Positions 9,085-20,571 of a stretch of DNA of 64,000 nucleotides are shown piece by piece. The notes beneath the pieces are model-generated. The model made no database searches. It had not been told where the DNA came from and saw only the letters and a list, made by a program, of their open reading frames with translations. The position numbers and the translations under genes are program-made. The stretch is taken from assembly GCA_963989385.1 (NCBI GenBank), contig OZ022503.1:88447138-88511137 (forward strand), written 5' to 3'. Numbering within the stretch: position 1 is the first letter of the stretch; each line of letters opens with the position of its first letter. Source of the stretch: Ctena decussata (Eukaryota > Mollusca > Bivalvia > Lucinida > Lucinidae).

Positions 9085-10075
9085 AAGCGCTTAGTTTTCA
9101 ATATAAAATTCTGAACAGTTAAGAAAATTTCTTTATTTGATTCGCGTGAAAGCTCAGAGTTACCCCGCAGTAATGTATTGATAGTTGGCGGACAAAAAGT
9201 AGATATAGTGTTAAGCATATCTCTTCTAAGATCTTCGTATCCATTACACTGAAGTAAATAATGATTTGTGTCTTCGACCTCACTACAGTTGCATAGCGGA
9301 CTATCAATTATGTGTTTTTCATAGAGATGACCGTTCAGAGAGCTACAGCCGGTTTTGAGCCTAGAATGGTATATCTGACCGTGACGAATACCCGATGATC
9401 ATTAAAATATACGGGCGGGAGTTTTACGTCAGTAAAGTATACTTGAAGGAATTTAAACTGCCTGCGTTACGAGTGTCCATTGGTAGATCATTCCAGTCTC
9501 GAATAACGAATCAAATCAAATCAAGTTTATTAGCAAATCAGCAAGGATACAATGCTTTTGGCTATATACAATAAGCAACAATATAGCGGTATGGATAATA
9601 CAGAGATTAAGACTCACCAGGGGAAATGGTACCTTATGAAATGTACAAATAGTGAAGACCCGGACAGAATCTGGGAGGAGTCCTCACTTTCTGTACATAT
9701 GTACAATCCTCGAACTACCCTAAGCATGAAAACAGTCATTTGGAGCTCCAGAGAAGGATTTGAAACACAGGTATCGTCCCACATTAGAGACTGCTCGAAA
9801 TGAGTTATAGTAAAGCTGCGATTTTGCATGAATGGTTTGGATGTTTGTAGCATTTCGAAGACTATAAGTTGTGTTGTTACCGACAGTTGGAGGGAAGGGG
9901 GACCAATGAAGACAAATTATTGAGACACAAGCCATTAGTCATTTTGTAGAAAAGTGAGAGTTTATGCTTTTTCCTACTTGTTGAAAGTAATTCCCATCCA
10001 GTCTCTTTCAACAAATTGTTAATTGATACCAGTTTAGTCGCACCAGTAACAATTCGGGGCCTGATTATCTCATAC
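9085..10075 (-). pseudogene. LINE ORF2 C-terminal fragment, interrupted
   Basis: The minus strand from about 10060 reads RIVTGATKLVSINNLLKETG, then HKLSLFYKMTNGL, SLRNATNIQTIHAKSQLYYN and SF. After a 290-bp insertion it resumes with RDWNDLPMDTRN, SLNSFKYTLL and, past a stop and a frame change, CSSLNGHLYEKHIIDSPLCN with a CX1C..H..C zinc-like cluster (CNC, HYLLQC). This block follows the RT domain in many animal LINEs. No RT catalytic motif or endonuclease is in this copy, so it is 5'-truncated and dead. Removal of the insertion restores the local reading frame. Confidence 0.7.
9504..9793 (-). mobile_element. Nested 5'-truncated LINE 3' end
   Basis: A 290-bp segment interrupts the LINE fragment at 9085-10075. 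CTCGAA occurs at both edges (9498-9503 and 9794-9799), a plausible 6-bp target duplication. On the minus strand its 3' end reads AATAAACTTGATTTGATTTG, a poly(A)-signal-like hexamer and a short TTGAT-type tail, as in non-LTR elements that end in short tandem repeats. Insert polarity matches the host LINE. Confidence 0.55.
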
Positions 10076-11582
10076 GCTTATACGGTAGGCAAAACGATCA
10101 GTTTCGTGAGCATACAAGTAGATATACAAATGGCAGTAGAGATAATCGGAGAGACAGATACTTTAATTAGGTCAACATTGGGTTTTGGAATGTACAGGAT
10201 GTTAAGAAAGTTCGAAGTGACATTACAATATTGCTTATAACTTCAGAAGTTACGTTCATTTGATCTTAAAACTTTACAGGTTTCAAGAACTATTCAATAT
10301 TAAAGGATCCACAATGTAACAACTTTTACAACCGTACTTCATCGTTACAAAATTAGCAGTTCTTACCCAAGGAGTCAAAGTGGCCTGCTATTTATTATGG
10401 ATTTTACGCATAAAGATGAGGCATATTAATTTTTTATTTATTCTCATCCCTCCGTGAATGATCATTTTTAAACTAACTGAAATTACAGAGACTAAGCCAA
10501 ACAGTATTTTATTAGTTACAGTTTGTAAGGAATCGTAGACAACATGCACGTTTTGACAGATGATTCATTGACATGAAAAAGCAGATGCGGCATTCATATT
10601 TTGCAAAGGGAGTGGGGGTAATCAATTTACATCTGAAATGAAACTTGAAATCAAAAGTTGACATAAAATCATTTATATCATGGAGTGGGTCATAGAGATA
10701 TCGGAGACAAGAACAAAATTTCGAAATATTAGTGATGTATCTGAAAATTATTATATATTTGAATTTTTACCACCAAAAAGTCAAATTATGCAAATGTGTT
10801 GGTTAATTAGCATTTCTACAATAATGATGCATCTGAATGACAAGAAAATTTGTTTATTACAGGAGCTTTTATCCCAGTATAAAATATTTCAAGCGTATCC
10901 TTAACTTTTTCATATTCTTACCTTAGATGCTTCAAAACAACATAGTTTTAGTGCAAAATTCAATGAAAAATGAATTTGAAGTTAAATCTTAGGAGTAATT
11001 TGTTAAGATTGATTTTGCGAAACAATATGAAAAGAACGGTCAGATCAGACGTTTATGCTCGATGTGAAAACAAATCTAATAACAAGGGACTAAAAGAAAT
11101 CTGCAAAATGCCTTTGTGTTTTCAAATACTAATAGAAAGTCTATCCCAACCCCCTAAAATTTAAAGTTTCAATTGAGAATGGGGGCACCCTTTTGATTTA
11201 GTCAGAAATTCCGTAGTTAACCGTCGAAAGTATTAAAAACTAAATAAAAAATCAGGAAAATATTCCCTGCAATATCAGTATTTTAAAATCTTATACATTT
11301 CTATAAGTTTTGAAAAAAAAAACAAGCGCTTAAGATGCCGAGCTCCGATGCAAATCAAAATTTTGCCTTCACAAGTGTCAGCCTTGTAGAGGGTGTGTCC
11401 ATGGCAATTCAGATTTTCTTGTCATTTTGAAATTCAAAAAAGAATTTATATGTTGAGTATTTTTAGTAGTGCTTCCTTTATTACACTTATAAGGTTTTGC
11501 GAAAATCATAGCATTATAAAGCTTCGAGGGTAGGTTTAAATAATGTCTACGAACTTTCTTAACACCCTGTAAACGGTTGGTC
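10076..11582. other. Unassigned AT-rich stretch
   Basis: About 1.5 kb with no recognised gene. Short frames at 10680-10904 and 10970-11164 have no motif and look like chance. The left part may include further decayed LINE sequence upstream of the 9085-10075 fragment, but I could not align it. Confidence 0.3.
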
Positions 11583-13530
11583 TTCGGACAATGAATCTGA
11601 TAATTCAGCATTCCGTGAATCTTATGTCAATAGTTTAGAGTTAGACATTATTGGAGTTGCTGAAACTCATCTTGTATACGATCAATCACTTGATTTACAA
11701 CAGTTTTATTGTTTTGGGCATAATAGGACACAACTACACACAAATGCTAGAGCAGGATCAGGTGGAGTCTGTTTGTTAGTGCGATAAGATTTAATGAAAT
11801 TATTTGAGGTTAGCATACTCGATAAATCAAACGAGGGTATACTATGGGTTTCCTTTAAAAGTAAGGTTTCAGACACATATTTGAATATATGTACCTGCTA
11901 TTTACCCCCGCATGGTTCATCACGGTATGTTAGCGTTCAGGAGTTCTATGATCAGCTCTTGAAAAACATATATGAATACCAGCATTTGGGGAAGTTGATC
12001 TTATGCGGAGATTTTAATAGCCGAATTGGTGACATGGCTGACTTCATAGAGGGTGTAGATGTAATTCGGGATCGAAATGTAATTGATTACTCAAAAAATA
12101 TGTATGGTGAATTTTATGTAATTTTCTGATTGATAGTAACTTCTGCATTTTGAATGGTAGACAGTGTGAAAGTACTGTTGATAGTGACTTTACATTTGTG
12201 TCTACTCGAGGAAGCTCTGTCGTCGACTATTTTATTGTTCCGTATGAGAATATTGAGCAGTTTGAGGGTTTTAAAGTAATAAGACCAGCACAAGTGTATG
12301 GGCATTCTTTAAACGGGGTAGAGTCTAGAATTGTACCAGACCATTCTGTCATAACATGTTGCTGGAATTTAAAATCTCCTGGGTTAGAATTTAGGTCTAA
12401 TACCGCAAGCAGTACTATTGAGAAACGATATAATAGGTATAATTTAACTGACATTCCACCAACTTTTTGTAATGATGAACATTAAAATTCACTTTTTCAA
12501 ACTCTTGATAATTTGGTAACTAATATTCAAAGCCAACGAGATGTAGACAAAATATACGGTGATTTTTGCTCTGTCGTTCAAAATGAAATGTCATTAAAAT
12601 TGCCAAAGCGAGAAGTTATCGCCAAATACGGTGTTAGTAATAAACGCAGGCGTATTCGAAAACCTTGGTGGAACGACAATTTACAGGTGTTATGGAATGA
12701 TATGTGTCATGCAGAAAAAGCATATTTAAAATATAGAAACAGCCAAAAGCATAATTTAAAGCATATCTTTGTTCAAAAGCGTAAAATGTTTGATAAGCAG
12801 GTACAGAGAAGAAAGAGAAATTACTGGTTTGAAATGCAGAATGAAATGATAAGTAACACTGAAAATAATCCAAACGATTTTTGGAAGACAATAAGTAGAG
12901 CAGGGGTAAGGGATAATAAAAAGAGAGAAATTCCGGTGGAAATTGTAAATGATAATGGTGAAATTAACACAGACAGTAATGCTGTTCTTAATAAATGGAA
13001 AACTGAATTTTCTGCACTACTAAACCCAACGCATAATCAGCAAATTAATTTGCAGAATGTTGATGTCATGCTAAATGTTGATAACACTGTTGATGAGTCG
13101 GGTTTATTTGCGAATAATTTTACCATTTCCGAAGTTCGTAAAGCTGTTCATAGTATTAAACATAATCGTGCAATTGGTGTTGACGATATACCAGGCGAGG
13201 TATTAAAAACGATAGCATTATTTCTTTCTTACATAAACTGTTCAATACGTGTTATCGTTCTGGCAAAGTTCCAAATATCTGGGGGAAGTCTCTCATTTGT
13301 CCTATACCGAAATGTACTACAAGTGAAGCCCGCGATCCGCTTTCTTACAGGGTCATTGCAATTTCACCTGTAGTCTACAAAGTGTATTGTACCTTGTTAA
13401 ATAATCGAATTAGTATGTGGTCAAATTACAATAATATAATCTTTGAAGGCCAGAATGGATTCAGAAAAGGCCGAAGCACAATTGACCATATAAGTTTTTT
13501 CACAAGTATAGTGAAAACAAGGAAAAAAAT
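11583..13530 (+). pseudogene. LINE with endonuclease and partial RT, decayed
   Basis: Fragments in order: an apurinic-type endonuclease start (LDIIGVAETHLV near 11635; RAGSGGVCLLVR), the GDFNSRIGD block near 12010, a DYFIVP block near 12230 and PDHSVI near 12340, all hallmark EEP-endonuclease motifs of non-LTR elements. A basic linker (KPWWND, near 12660) and the first RT block (IKHNRAIGVDDIPGEVLK near 13150, FEGQNGFRKGRSTIDHI near 13445) follow. In-frame stops lie at 11785-11787 and 12483-12485, and frame breaks near 12120 and 13225. The RT ends before the YXDD motif, so it cannot be active. The family is uncertain; CR1/L2-like or RTE-like are possible. Confidence 0.8.
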
Positions 13531-13631
13531 GATCTTATCTTATCTTATCTACGCCAAAATAATAGAAACTTCCATAAATGGTGCAGTTCAAAATGTCATA
13601 GCGCTGAAAAATGTTGATTTAAAGACATGAC

Positions 13632-14075
13632 CAGTCAGGTACATAACCTTTAAAAGTTAAAAAATATATAACTTGAAGCAGTTATATTTTTTATGACTAT
13701 AGCAAAAGTAACCTGTTTAAGTTAAAGTGTCTTTTTTCACCTTCATATTCTGGAGATACAGCAATTTTTATGGACAGTTGGGTAATTTTCCCTGAAAGAT
13801 CTCTTACATAACTTTATGATTAAGCAATAAAATTCTGTACGCATCGTCTAGAAATTGGTACGCAAGGCCCTTGAAGATCAGGAAATTGGCTAATTTTTAA
13901 CTTACAACAGTTATTTATTTGGAGATTGCAAATCTGACCTTGGCCAAAATAATTTCAGACATAACCTAAATAAGTTATTTTCTGCAGCCTCACTTTGAAA
14001 TTAGTGGTAAATAGGATAATTCTAACTGCTTCAAGTTATATTTTTATTAACTTTTAAAGGTTATGTACCTGACTG
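13632..14075. mobile_element. MITE family E with 5-bp ATGAC target duplication
   Basis: A 444-bp element starts CAGTCAGGTACATAACCTTT and ends in the inverse (AAAGGTTATGTACCTGACTG at 14075). The terminal inverted repeats run about 55 bp with few mismatches, including AACTTGAAGCAGTTAT / AACTGCTTCAAGTTAT. ATGAC lies immediately outside both ends (13627-13631 and 14076-14080). Non-coding. It landed just past the truncated end of the LINE pseudogene. Confidence 0.8.
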
Positions 14076-14171
14076 ATGACGTCAAAACAGAATTATATGT
14101 CCGCTGGAAAATTATTTCAGATATTGAGAGAAGTAAGTATAATGAAAAGATTTTCATAGATTTTACGATAG

Positions 14172-14434
14172 AATAACTGGAAATTAGCTGCCAGTCCATT
14201 TTCCCGTTATTTTTACAGGCGCCCGCAAAATTTTGCAGGAAGCATCAAGCAGAGTAGGATAAGATAGAACATGTGTTGCTTTGGTTATATAGGCCTTCAA
14301 CACCATAAACGTATTTTCGAGTGCGGCCAGTTAACACAACGCTACCATATCGTTACTTCAAGCTATGTTCTACAGGCAGACGCCCGTAAAAATAACGGTC
14401 AGTTGACAGGCAGCTGGTTGCCAGTTATTCTACT
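14172..14434. mobile_element. MITE family F / foldback
   Basis: GAATAACTGGAAATTAGCTG (14172) with CCGTTATTTTTACAGGCGCC is answered by CGCCCGTAAAAATAACGG and GCTGGTTGCCAGTTATTC (to about 14434). The arms are ~55 bp with mismatches around a ~150-bp centre. Confidence 0.6.
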
Positions 14435-15162
14435 GAGGGATGCTCAATTGGCAAAGCCAATTTTCCCTGGTGCCCTCATAAAAATACATAACATATATAC
14501 AAAACCAAAATAAATCTTCAGATATGAAGAAAAGATGAAACTGTCATATGGGGTGAAATTGTGATAAGCCATTTCGGAATTGAGAGAATTAAAGATAAAA
14601 TATGAATAAATTTAGAAATACTTACAAACAACGGTTATTACCGCAAAGTAAATAATGCTACAGATTATCATATTGCAATTTATGCTTCGGATGAAACTTA
14701 AAATAACGTTTCTCTTTTAAGTATCTGGGAGTATACATGTACAGTTTCCAACAGTCAACTGATTTAAGTTCAGCTTTCGTCCAAGGTTTGTATTTATGCT
14801 CAGAAACACGAGGGTGCGTCGGGAGAAACAAGTGTAAGCAAGCTGCACATGTCCAGACCATTCTTTGCTTATACACTGTCTGATCTGGGTATGCGCTCGT
14901 AATCTATAAAAATGATTATTTGGGGCTTGTAAATGGGTATGATCTGACCAGACTGCACATGCGCTAAGTCTGCCTGAACAAGTTTATTTCTTGATTCAGT
15001 GAAGACTGGTTTATATTCGGATGCGCATGAGCTTGTGACATATGGCAGAAGACTGTGGTGCCCGAGGGCCATGCTGAGACTTTGATTGTGCAGTCTCAGA
15101 TACTGTATTAATGTTACTCATTGCATTACAAAAGGCCTTAAGCCACAGGCCAAGAATAAAAC
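14435..15162. other. Unassigned stretch
   Basis: No gene or repeat recognised. Minus-strand frames at 14658-14876 and 14869-15072 have no known motif. Confidence 0.25.
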
Positions 15163-15399
15163 GAACCGCTCCACGAGAAAACCAACGATGTGGTTGTGCG
15201 CCGAGCGCAGATTCAGATCAGCCTGGCCATCCACCCAGTCTGATCAGAAGTCTTCGCTGTCCGCATGGAGGTAGCTTAGCCCTTTAGCTACCCTTTAAGC
15301 ACTTAGTGAAGAGTCTTATCAGACTGGGCGGATGACCAGGATGATCTGAGTCTGCGCTGAGTGCACAACCACTTTGTTGGTTTTCTCGTGGCGCGGCTC
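15163..15399. mobile_element. MITE family C, copy 3
   Basis: Ends GAACCGCTCCACGAGAAAAC and TTGGTTTTCTCGTGGCGCGG invert onto each other. The interior has the same AGATCAGCCTGG / CCACCCAGTCTGATCAGA and mirrored blocks as 2411-2646, giving a long foldback structure. Confidence 0.75.
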
Positions 15400-16129
15400 A
15401 AATCAGCCTTCCAAGCTGAGAGGTCTTGCCTTGAATTTACCCTATAGATCCCCCAGTTAAAAAAATATTTATGACAGCAGAGAAGACTCCAAATCAGCCT
15501 GGGCGGTCCTCTTTAGTTGTTTGTTTATGTCTTAGGCTGCTTCATACATGGTGAAGATAAGGTTGGTTGGTTGGTTGTTTTGGGTTCTTTAAGACTGTGT
15601 TTCCGTTTATATCGAGTCGTCTCCCAGAGAGAGGGAGAAAGAAGAGAGATATGATAGGGGAGAGTAAAATGTCCAAACAACCTCTACCCGCATCTACCGC
15701 AAGCATAGTGGGCCCTTGTCCTACTCTAATCCAAATTAGTAGGACGCCCCGGCACTGAAAGTTACTCATCACCATCGCCTAAACACAACCACCTCGAAGA
15801 TAATTAGACTAATAAAAGAAAACTATTTCCAGATTTCATTCATAAATCTCAGCTCAACACCGTTTTTTTCTATTTTGAGACTTATTTTTAATTTTTTCCG
15901 ACTTTTCGATGAGATGACAGAATTATTTTCCGTTCGATAACTTAAGTATTTATTAACGGATTTCATTCAAATTTTGCATATGCATTTGTACCAAGAATGT
16001 CTCGCTTGTTGATGGGCAAATTTCGATTATTTCTGACAGAGTTATAGCACTTGTCAATGCACAAAAACGGGTTTTGGCCTCTGGTTCCTTTACTACTTGG
16101 AGTATCACGATGAAACTTCACAAACATGA
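15400..16129. other. Unassigned stretch with (TTGG)n
   Basis: A short GGTTGGTTGGTTGGTTG run near 15561 (a similar run recurs near 23306). No coding feature recognised. Confidence 0.3.
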
Positions 16130-16640
16130 TCGAAGTACTAAAAGCTTTATATGAGCACAGAATTTTTTTTATTGGGGATCATCTACCCCTGCCCTGGGAC
16201 TATATACATGTATAAAATCGTGAAAAAATCTGTATAAAATCAGAGTTTGAAGCAATTTTTCTCAAACCTACAGCAAATAATCAGAATGGTGAAAGCCTCC
16301 AGTGATGCTCAAATTTACCCCATCAGAGTATAAGATGATGATAAAATCTATATAAATTCAAATTTCAGATTCAGATTTTTCAGAAATTTACAACTGATGA
16401 TAGAAATAACAAAAGCTTCTTGTGATGATTAAAATTTGGCCCTTAAGGGATTATCTGCCCCTGTCCCCGTGGCCACATGTTTAAAATCACTTTTATTATA
16501 TTGTATTTTATTAGAGTGGTAACTGATTTAGCGGGCTGTGATTGTAAGTGCTCAGTGTAATGAAGTGTCCTGTCATGACAAAGACTTTTTGCCATATTTC
16601 ATGGGATCTGGTTGCCCCTGCCCCAGGGTAATATAAAGAA
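16130..16640. repeat. Diverged tandem repeat, period about 110-170 bp
   Basis: An AAAGCTT..TGATG..ATTT block followed by a CTGCCCCTGYCCC block recurs near 16141, 16295, 16408 and 16580, with intervening TATAAAATC motifs. Copies are poorly conserved and of unequal length. Confidence 0.45.
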
Positions 16641-17044
16641 AAAATAAATCTGGAAGCATCAGCGCGTGTAAAAGGTTTGCAGTGACATAAAAGGTTTGCA
16701 GTGGCGGGGTATCACGCAGTCGTTTGCGATGCTTTTATTTTCTTATGACACGGCTTCTTTCTTCACTATCAAATGAACATGATTATGCAAAAAGTATTTT
16801 TGTCTTGGCTCAAAGTAGCCTTTTTCTGGAGCAATACATATACCGCAAAAGAGTGCCTGCCAAATGGTTGCGACAATACTTTTTGCGACATCCGTTCCAG
16901 ACCATGTATTTACAGAGACAGTAGTTCTGTGACGCCCTTACGTCGTACTGGCGTCATGAGGTTACTATAATATTGGCGCTGCGTTGTGTACCTAAGGGAT
17001 GCATGCCATTGAATTTAGCCCAAGCCAATAGAACTTTGAGGCTC
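16641..17044. other. Unassigned stretch
   Basis: A small cysteine-rich frame (ECLPNGCDNTFCDIRSRPC, near 16850-16905) is open on the plus strand, but no splice sites or known domain support it as an exon. Confidence 0.2.
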
Positions 17045-17250
17045 TACCCGGTGATGGGGGGGGGGGGGGAGGGGGTCAGTGCTACCCAGCTCCCTGAAAA
17101 TAATGCCCAAATCTCCCCCAGCTCCCTAAAAATATTTCCCTGTTCTCCGTGAAATCATTTTGCCCCTGCTCCCCAAATCCCTAAAAGTAATACAGCTTCT
17201 CCCAAGCTCCCTAAAAATATTCCAGCATGCTCCTTAAAATGTTAGACACT
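17045..17250. repeat. G-run plus short CAGCTCCCTAAAAATA repeats
   Basis: A 14-base G run with a GA interruption near 17056-17076 is followed by about five imperfect copies of a ~30-40-bp unit built on CTCCCCAGCTCCCTRAAAATA. The same unit recurs at 18855-18975. Confidence 0.6.
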
Positions 17251-17829
17251 TTTCATCAGTTAATCAGAGTTACATTCCATAAAATTTCGGTCAGATATTA
17301 GGTGCAGTAACTATACTCAGAGGCCAAAGAAAGTATACACTTTCTGTATACCCATATTTTACTATGCACATTCTGCAGAAATTTCGTTTTTCTCAAGGCT
17401 AACTGCTAGCTCAACTAGGGCAGCTGAAACAGGACTTGGTGGAGAGGAATTGGTGTAAAGTCATCTCTGTTACCCCAACGACCACGCAAGGTTATGGGAT
17501 AGACTAGACTAACTTTCATGCCAGTTGCTATGGTAATTCGGTTAGCTATGGCAGTTTGTCATTGACTTTAAGGGAAATGCTAGAAAACGATTTTTTTGCT
17601 CTTACAGCCTTGCATTGCTGATATCATAGAATAGATAAATGTGTCTTCAGTAGTCCCGTATCATTATTTTTTTTCTTTTTTTTTGTGTCAACTGCTTGTT
17701 TGGCTTTGTTGCCAGAGCATTCCAAAATGATGACAACTTCAGCTGCCATGAAGCTGGAAAAGCAAAAGCTTCACAGAAATTTTGAGTAGTATATCATAAG
17801 CCTTAGCAAACACACATGTACTTTTACTA
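17251..17829. other. Unassigned stretch
   Basis: No gene recognised. Around 17515-17610 there may be a degraded reverse-orientation piece of the ~300-bp repeat of 4590-6110 (GTTGCTATGG, GACTTTAAGGGAAA), but the match is weak. Confidence 0.25.
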
Positions 17830-18100
17830 GTGCAGCTTGGTCCAGAACTTTTCTTGTGCAATTTGGTCCAGAACTTTGCCTGCTTATTTGTGCAACTCGG
17901 TCCAGAACTTTGCCTGCTTTTCATGTGCAACTTGGTCCAGAACTTTGCCTGCTTTTCTTGTGCAACTTGACCCAGAGCTTTGCCTGCTTTTCTTGTGCAA
18001 CTTGGTCCAGAACTTTGCCTGCTTTGCTTGTGCAACTTGGTCCAGAGCTTTGCCTGCTTTTCTTGTGCAACTTGGTCCAGAACTTTGCTTGCTTTGGGAA
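17830..18100. repeat. 35-bp minisatellite, about eight copies
   Basis: Unit TTGTGCAACTTGGTCCAGAA CTTTGCCTGCTTTTC. GGTCCAGA starts recur at 17839, 17865, 17899, 17934, 17969, 18004, 18039 and 18074, so the last six steps are 34-35 bp. Because 35 is not a multiple of 3, every strand and frame reads a similar open repeat (WSRTLPAFLVQL-like), which explains the overlapping ORFs here. Confidence 0.9.
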
Positions 18101-18154
18101 CTTGAAGCCCCTATAGTGACTTTCAGTGGGGCTTTTACGCCTATGGCAGCGCAG

Positions 18155-18411
18155 ACCAGGCCCCGAGGTTATAAAACTTTTTTCGTGCTCAACTCAGCTG
18201 AGCATGAAATTTTCTCTGCTGATAAATATGAAAATGCCAACTAATGTTGGCATTTTCATATTGATAAGCAGAGAAAATTAACATACTCAGCTTAAACTGA
18301 GCAACAAAACAAATGTACTCTTCAGTAATTTGCTATTTATTAGCCGTTTAAATTTCATGCTCAGCTGAGTTGAGCATGAAAAAAGTTTTATAGCCTCGGG
18401 GCCTGATTGCA
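18155..18411. mobile_element. MITE family D, copy 2 (reversed)
   Basis: Ends CCAGGCCCCGAGGTTATAAA and TTTTATAGCCTCGGGGCCTG invert onto each other, and both arms carry CTCAGCTGAG. The internal TGAAAATGCCAAC / GTTGGCATTTTCA hairpin lies next to the left arm here but next to the right arm in copy 1, so the two copies face opposite ways. Confidence 0.75.
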
Positions 18412-18854
18412 ACTGTTAATTTACAAACAGAAATCTTAATTCTAGATCAGTTGACCTAGTACGTATCCGATTCTTAGAGGAAGGGGTACAAACTTTGAGA
18501 AAAGGGCAACTTTCTGTTGCTTATGTACAGGCTCTTCAAGCAATGATCTATTAATTGATATAGCAAAATATGCTGCAAGCAGACAATAGTAAAAGGGTCC
18601 CCATCTTTCTAAGTCAGCACACCATGTGTTTTCGAATACCTTTCTTGCAAATTAATTTTCATAACAGAGAATATGTTTAGAATGGCTATTGAGGTCCTGT
18701 TTTAGTCAAGTTTTTGCGAAGTGCCTTTATATGCATGCCAATCAGAAAGTATATGTCGCTAGAACGCATGAATGTTAATGATCTGCATGTATAAAGGGGG
18801 ATCCTGGGCGCCCCTGAAGCCAAAATAATTCAGAAAATCACATTCTGACTGACA
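18412..18854. other. Unassigned stretch
   Basis: No coding or repeat feature recognised. Confidence 0.25.
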
Positions 18855-18975
18855 GTGCTCTCCAGCTCCACAAAATTTAGAGCTTGCTCCCCAGCTCCCT
18901 GAAAATAATTGCAAGTGCTCCCCAGCTCCCTGAAAATAAATGGCCTTTCTCCACAGCTCCCCCAAACTCCTTAGA
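18855..18975. repeat. Short CAGCTCCCTGAAAATAA tandem, second site
   Basis: Three to four copies of a ~32-bp unit (GCTCCCCAGCTCCCTGAAAA plus TAA and a short spacer), clearly related to 17085-17250. Confidence 0.6.
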
Positions 18976-19154
18976 GGGCCTCAACTTTCAGGTTACCTAT
19001 ATGTAGCAGTATGTCTATGGGTGTACTTTATCTTTCTCATAACTCTTTCAGGGTGGTGTGGAAATTGGCGCGGAGTTCTTGAATTCAGTCAGTGATACAG
19101 AGTAACAGACAGTTACATGGTTTTGCACATACAAACTTCTCCGACTGCCCTTGG

Positions 19155-19445
19155 GAAAAGTAAAAAGTATGCAAAGACCAGGAACTGAAACAATCAAAAT
19201 CCAAATCCAGCCCTCAAACCATAGTTGGAAACAACTAAGATTACAAATAATCAAGATACAGAGAACATATGGTCAACCGAGTGAGCAGCTTGTTCCCAAA
19301 AGGTGGCCACTCAGCAACCCAAACCGAACCAAAAATAATAAGAACATACATAAGGTAAAACATCACAGAAACTCTGACACCAAAAACAGGCAACAGAGAA
19401 CCACAACAGAACTACCGCCTTGGAACGGTCAGTAATGAATTACTG
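19155..19445. repeat. Dispersed repeat, partner of 4960-5200
   Basis: CCGAGTGAGCAGCTTGTTCC followed by AAAAGGTGGCCACTCAGC and later CTACCGCCTTGGAACGGTC match the order of motifs at 4970-5200. The 94-codon frame across it shows no recognised domain. Confidence 0.45.
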
Positions 19446-19704
19446 GGGGGCTTAAATCGATTTTACAGGCCCAACCTCACCCTCAGTTACTGAAGTGGTA
19501 CAAAACATTTAGTTGGTTGTTCGGTTCGCATGATAACCCTCTAACTATAAAACGTCGAAATGCCGGGAACCACTGGAAAACCAGCGATGATTCTGCGCTG
19601 TTATTCATCTCGCGAAATTCTCGTCTCGCCGGTTGCTAAAGAAGCGCGTGAATGACTGAAATAGAACAGAACAGTAGAACGAAAAGAAGTCGCCGAGTCA
19701 TAAG

Positions 19705-19727
19705 AGAGAGAGAGAGAGAGAGAGAGC
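19705..19727. repeat. (GA)n microsatellite
   Basis: About eleven uninterrupted GA dinucleotides. Confidence 0.9.
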
Positions 19728-20571
19728 CTGTGATTGAATTAAATCTGATGAGAGAAAAATATTTGAGAAAGTAAAAAAAATAATCAGATGGGATAGTCTG
19801 ACCAGGGTCTACATTGGTTTCCTTTCAATTGCCTAATAGTAAAGACAGGCATTTTAAATTTCAGGCTGATCACTGTAACTGGTTATGGCATTTATTTATC
19901 TATATATCAGTATTATTATTAAGAAAATTATGAAGACGATCGACTTGCGTTATTTATATTACACAAGCACGCCTTATTGTCATCCATCAGCGTACTGAAT
20001 TGTCATTATCTTAAATGATTGAGCCTTTCGGTGATTCAGATAAAACATGATGACAGGGTTATAAAAGACGATTTATGTCCAATGAAGAGCTTGAACTGTC
20101 AGATTTGACAAATGTAAACTCTTACCACCCCGTCGTTGCGACAATTTAGTATAACAATGATGTTTAGAGATATGCTATTTAAGTGAGCAAACGAGGCAAT
20201 TTCTGTTTTGATTTCTGACCGTGACTATAATCGGGTTTCTTTAACAAAGTTGTTTGAAAAGTACCCCTTCAAATCATTTAGATTCAAACAGAAAATTATA
20301 TTAGTCAATATAAGCGAAGTTCATTGCAAAAGCATGGCTGCTGCCGGAGCCGGAGATATGAAATTTTTACCGTTTAAAACACACGCAAGCAATTCAAAAG
20401 TGAGAATAACACGCAAAAAGCTTGAACTGGATATTTCTGTGGGCGATTTTTATCCTGGTGAAGGTCATCGTGCTTTATTCAAGTATGACAACAATATGGG
20501 ATGCTATTTTATTGGCTTTCGCCTATTTCTGGATATCCTTAATTCGAGTTTTGGTTTTAGATATGCACAAA
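19728..20571. other. Unassigned stretch with a 132-codon frame
   Basis: A plus-strand frame (20208-20606) is open for 132 codons. It shows no recognised domain, signal peptide or membrane segment and runs into an A run. Chance or a decayed exon cannot be separated by eye. Confidence 0.2.

Noticed and set aside
16773..16970. Small cysteine-rich frame as a secreted peptide exon
   Set aside because: Four clustered Cys are suggestive, but there is no signal peptide, no convincing splice pair and no match to a pattern I can name.
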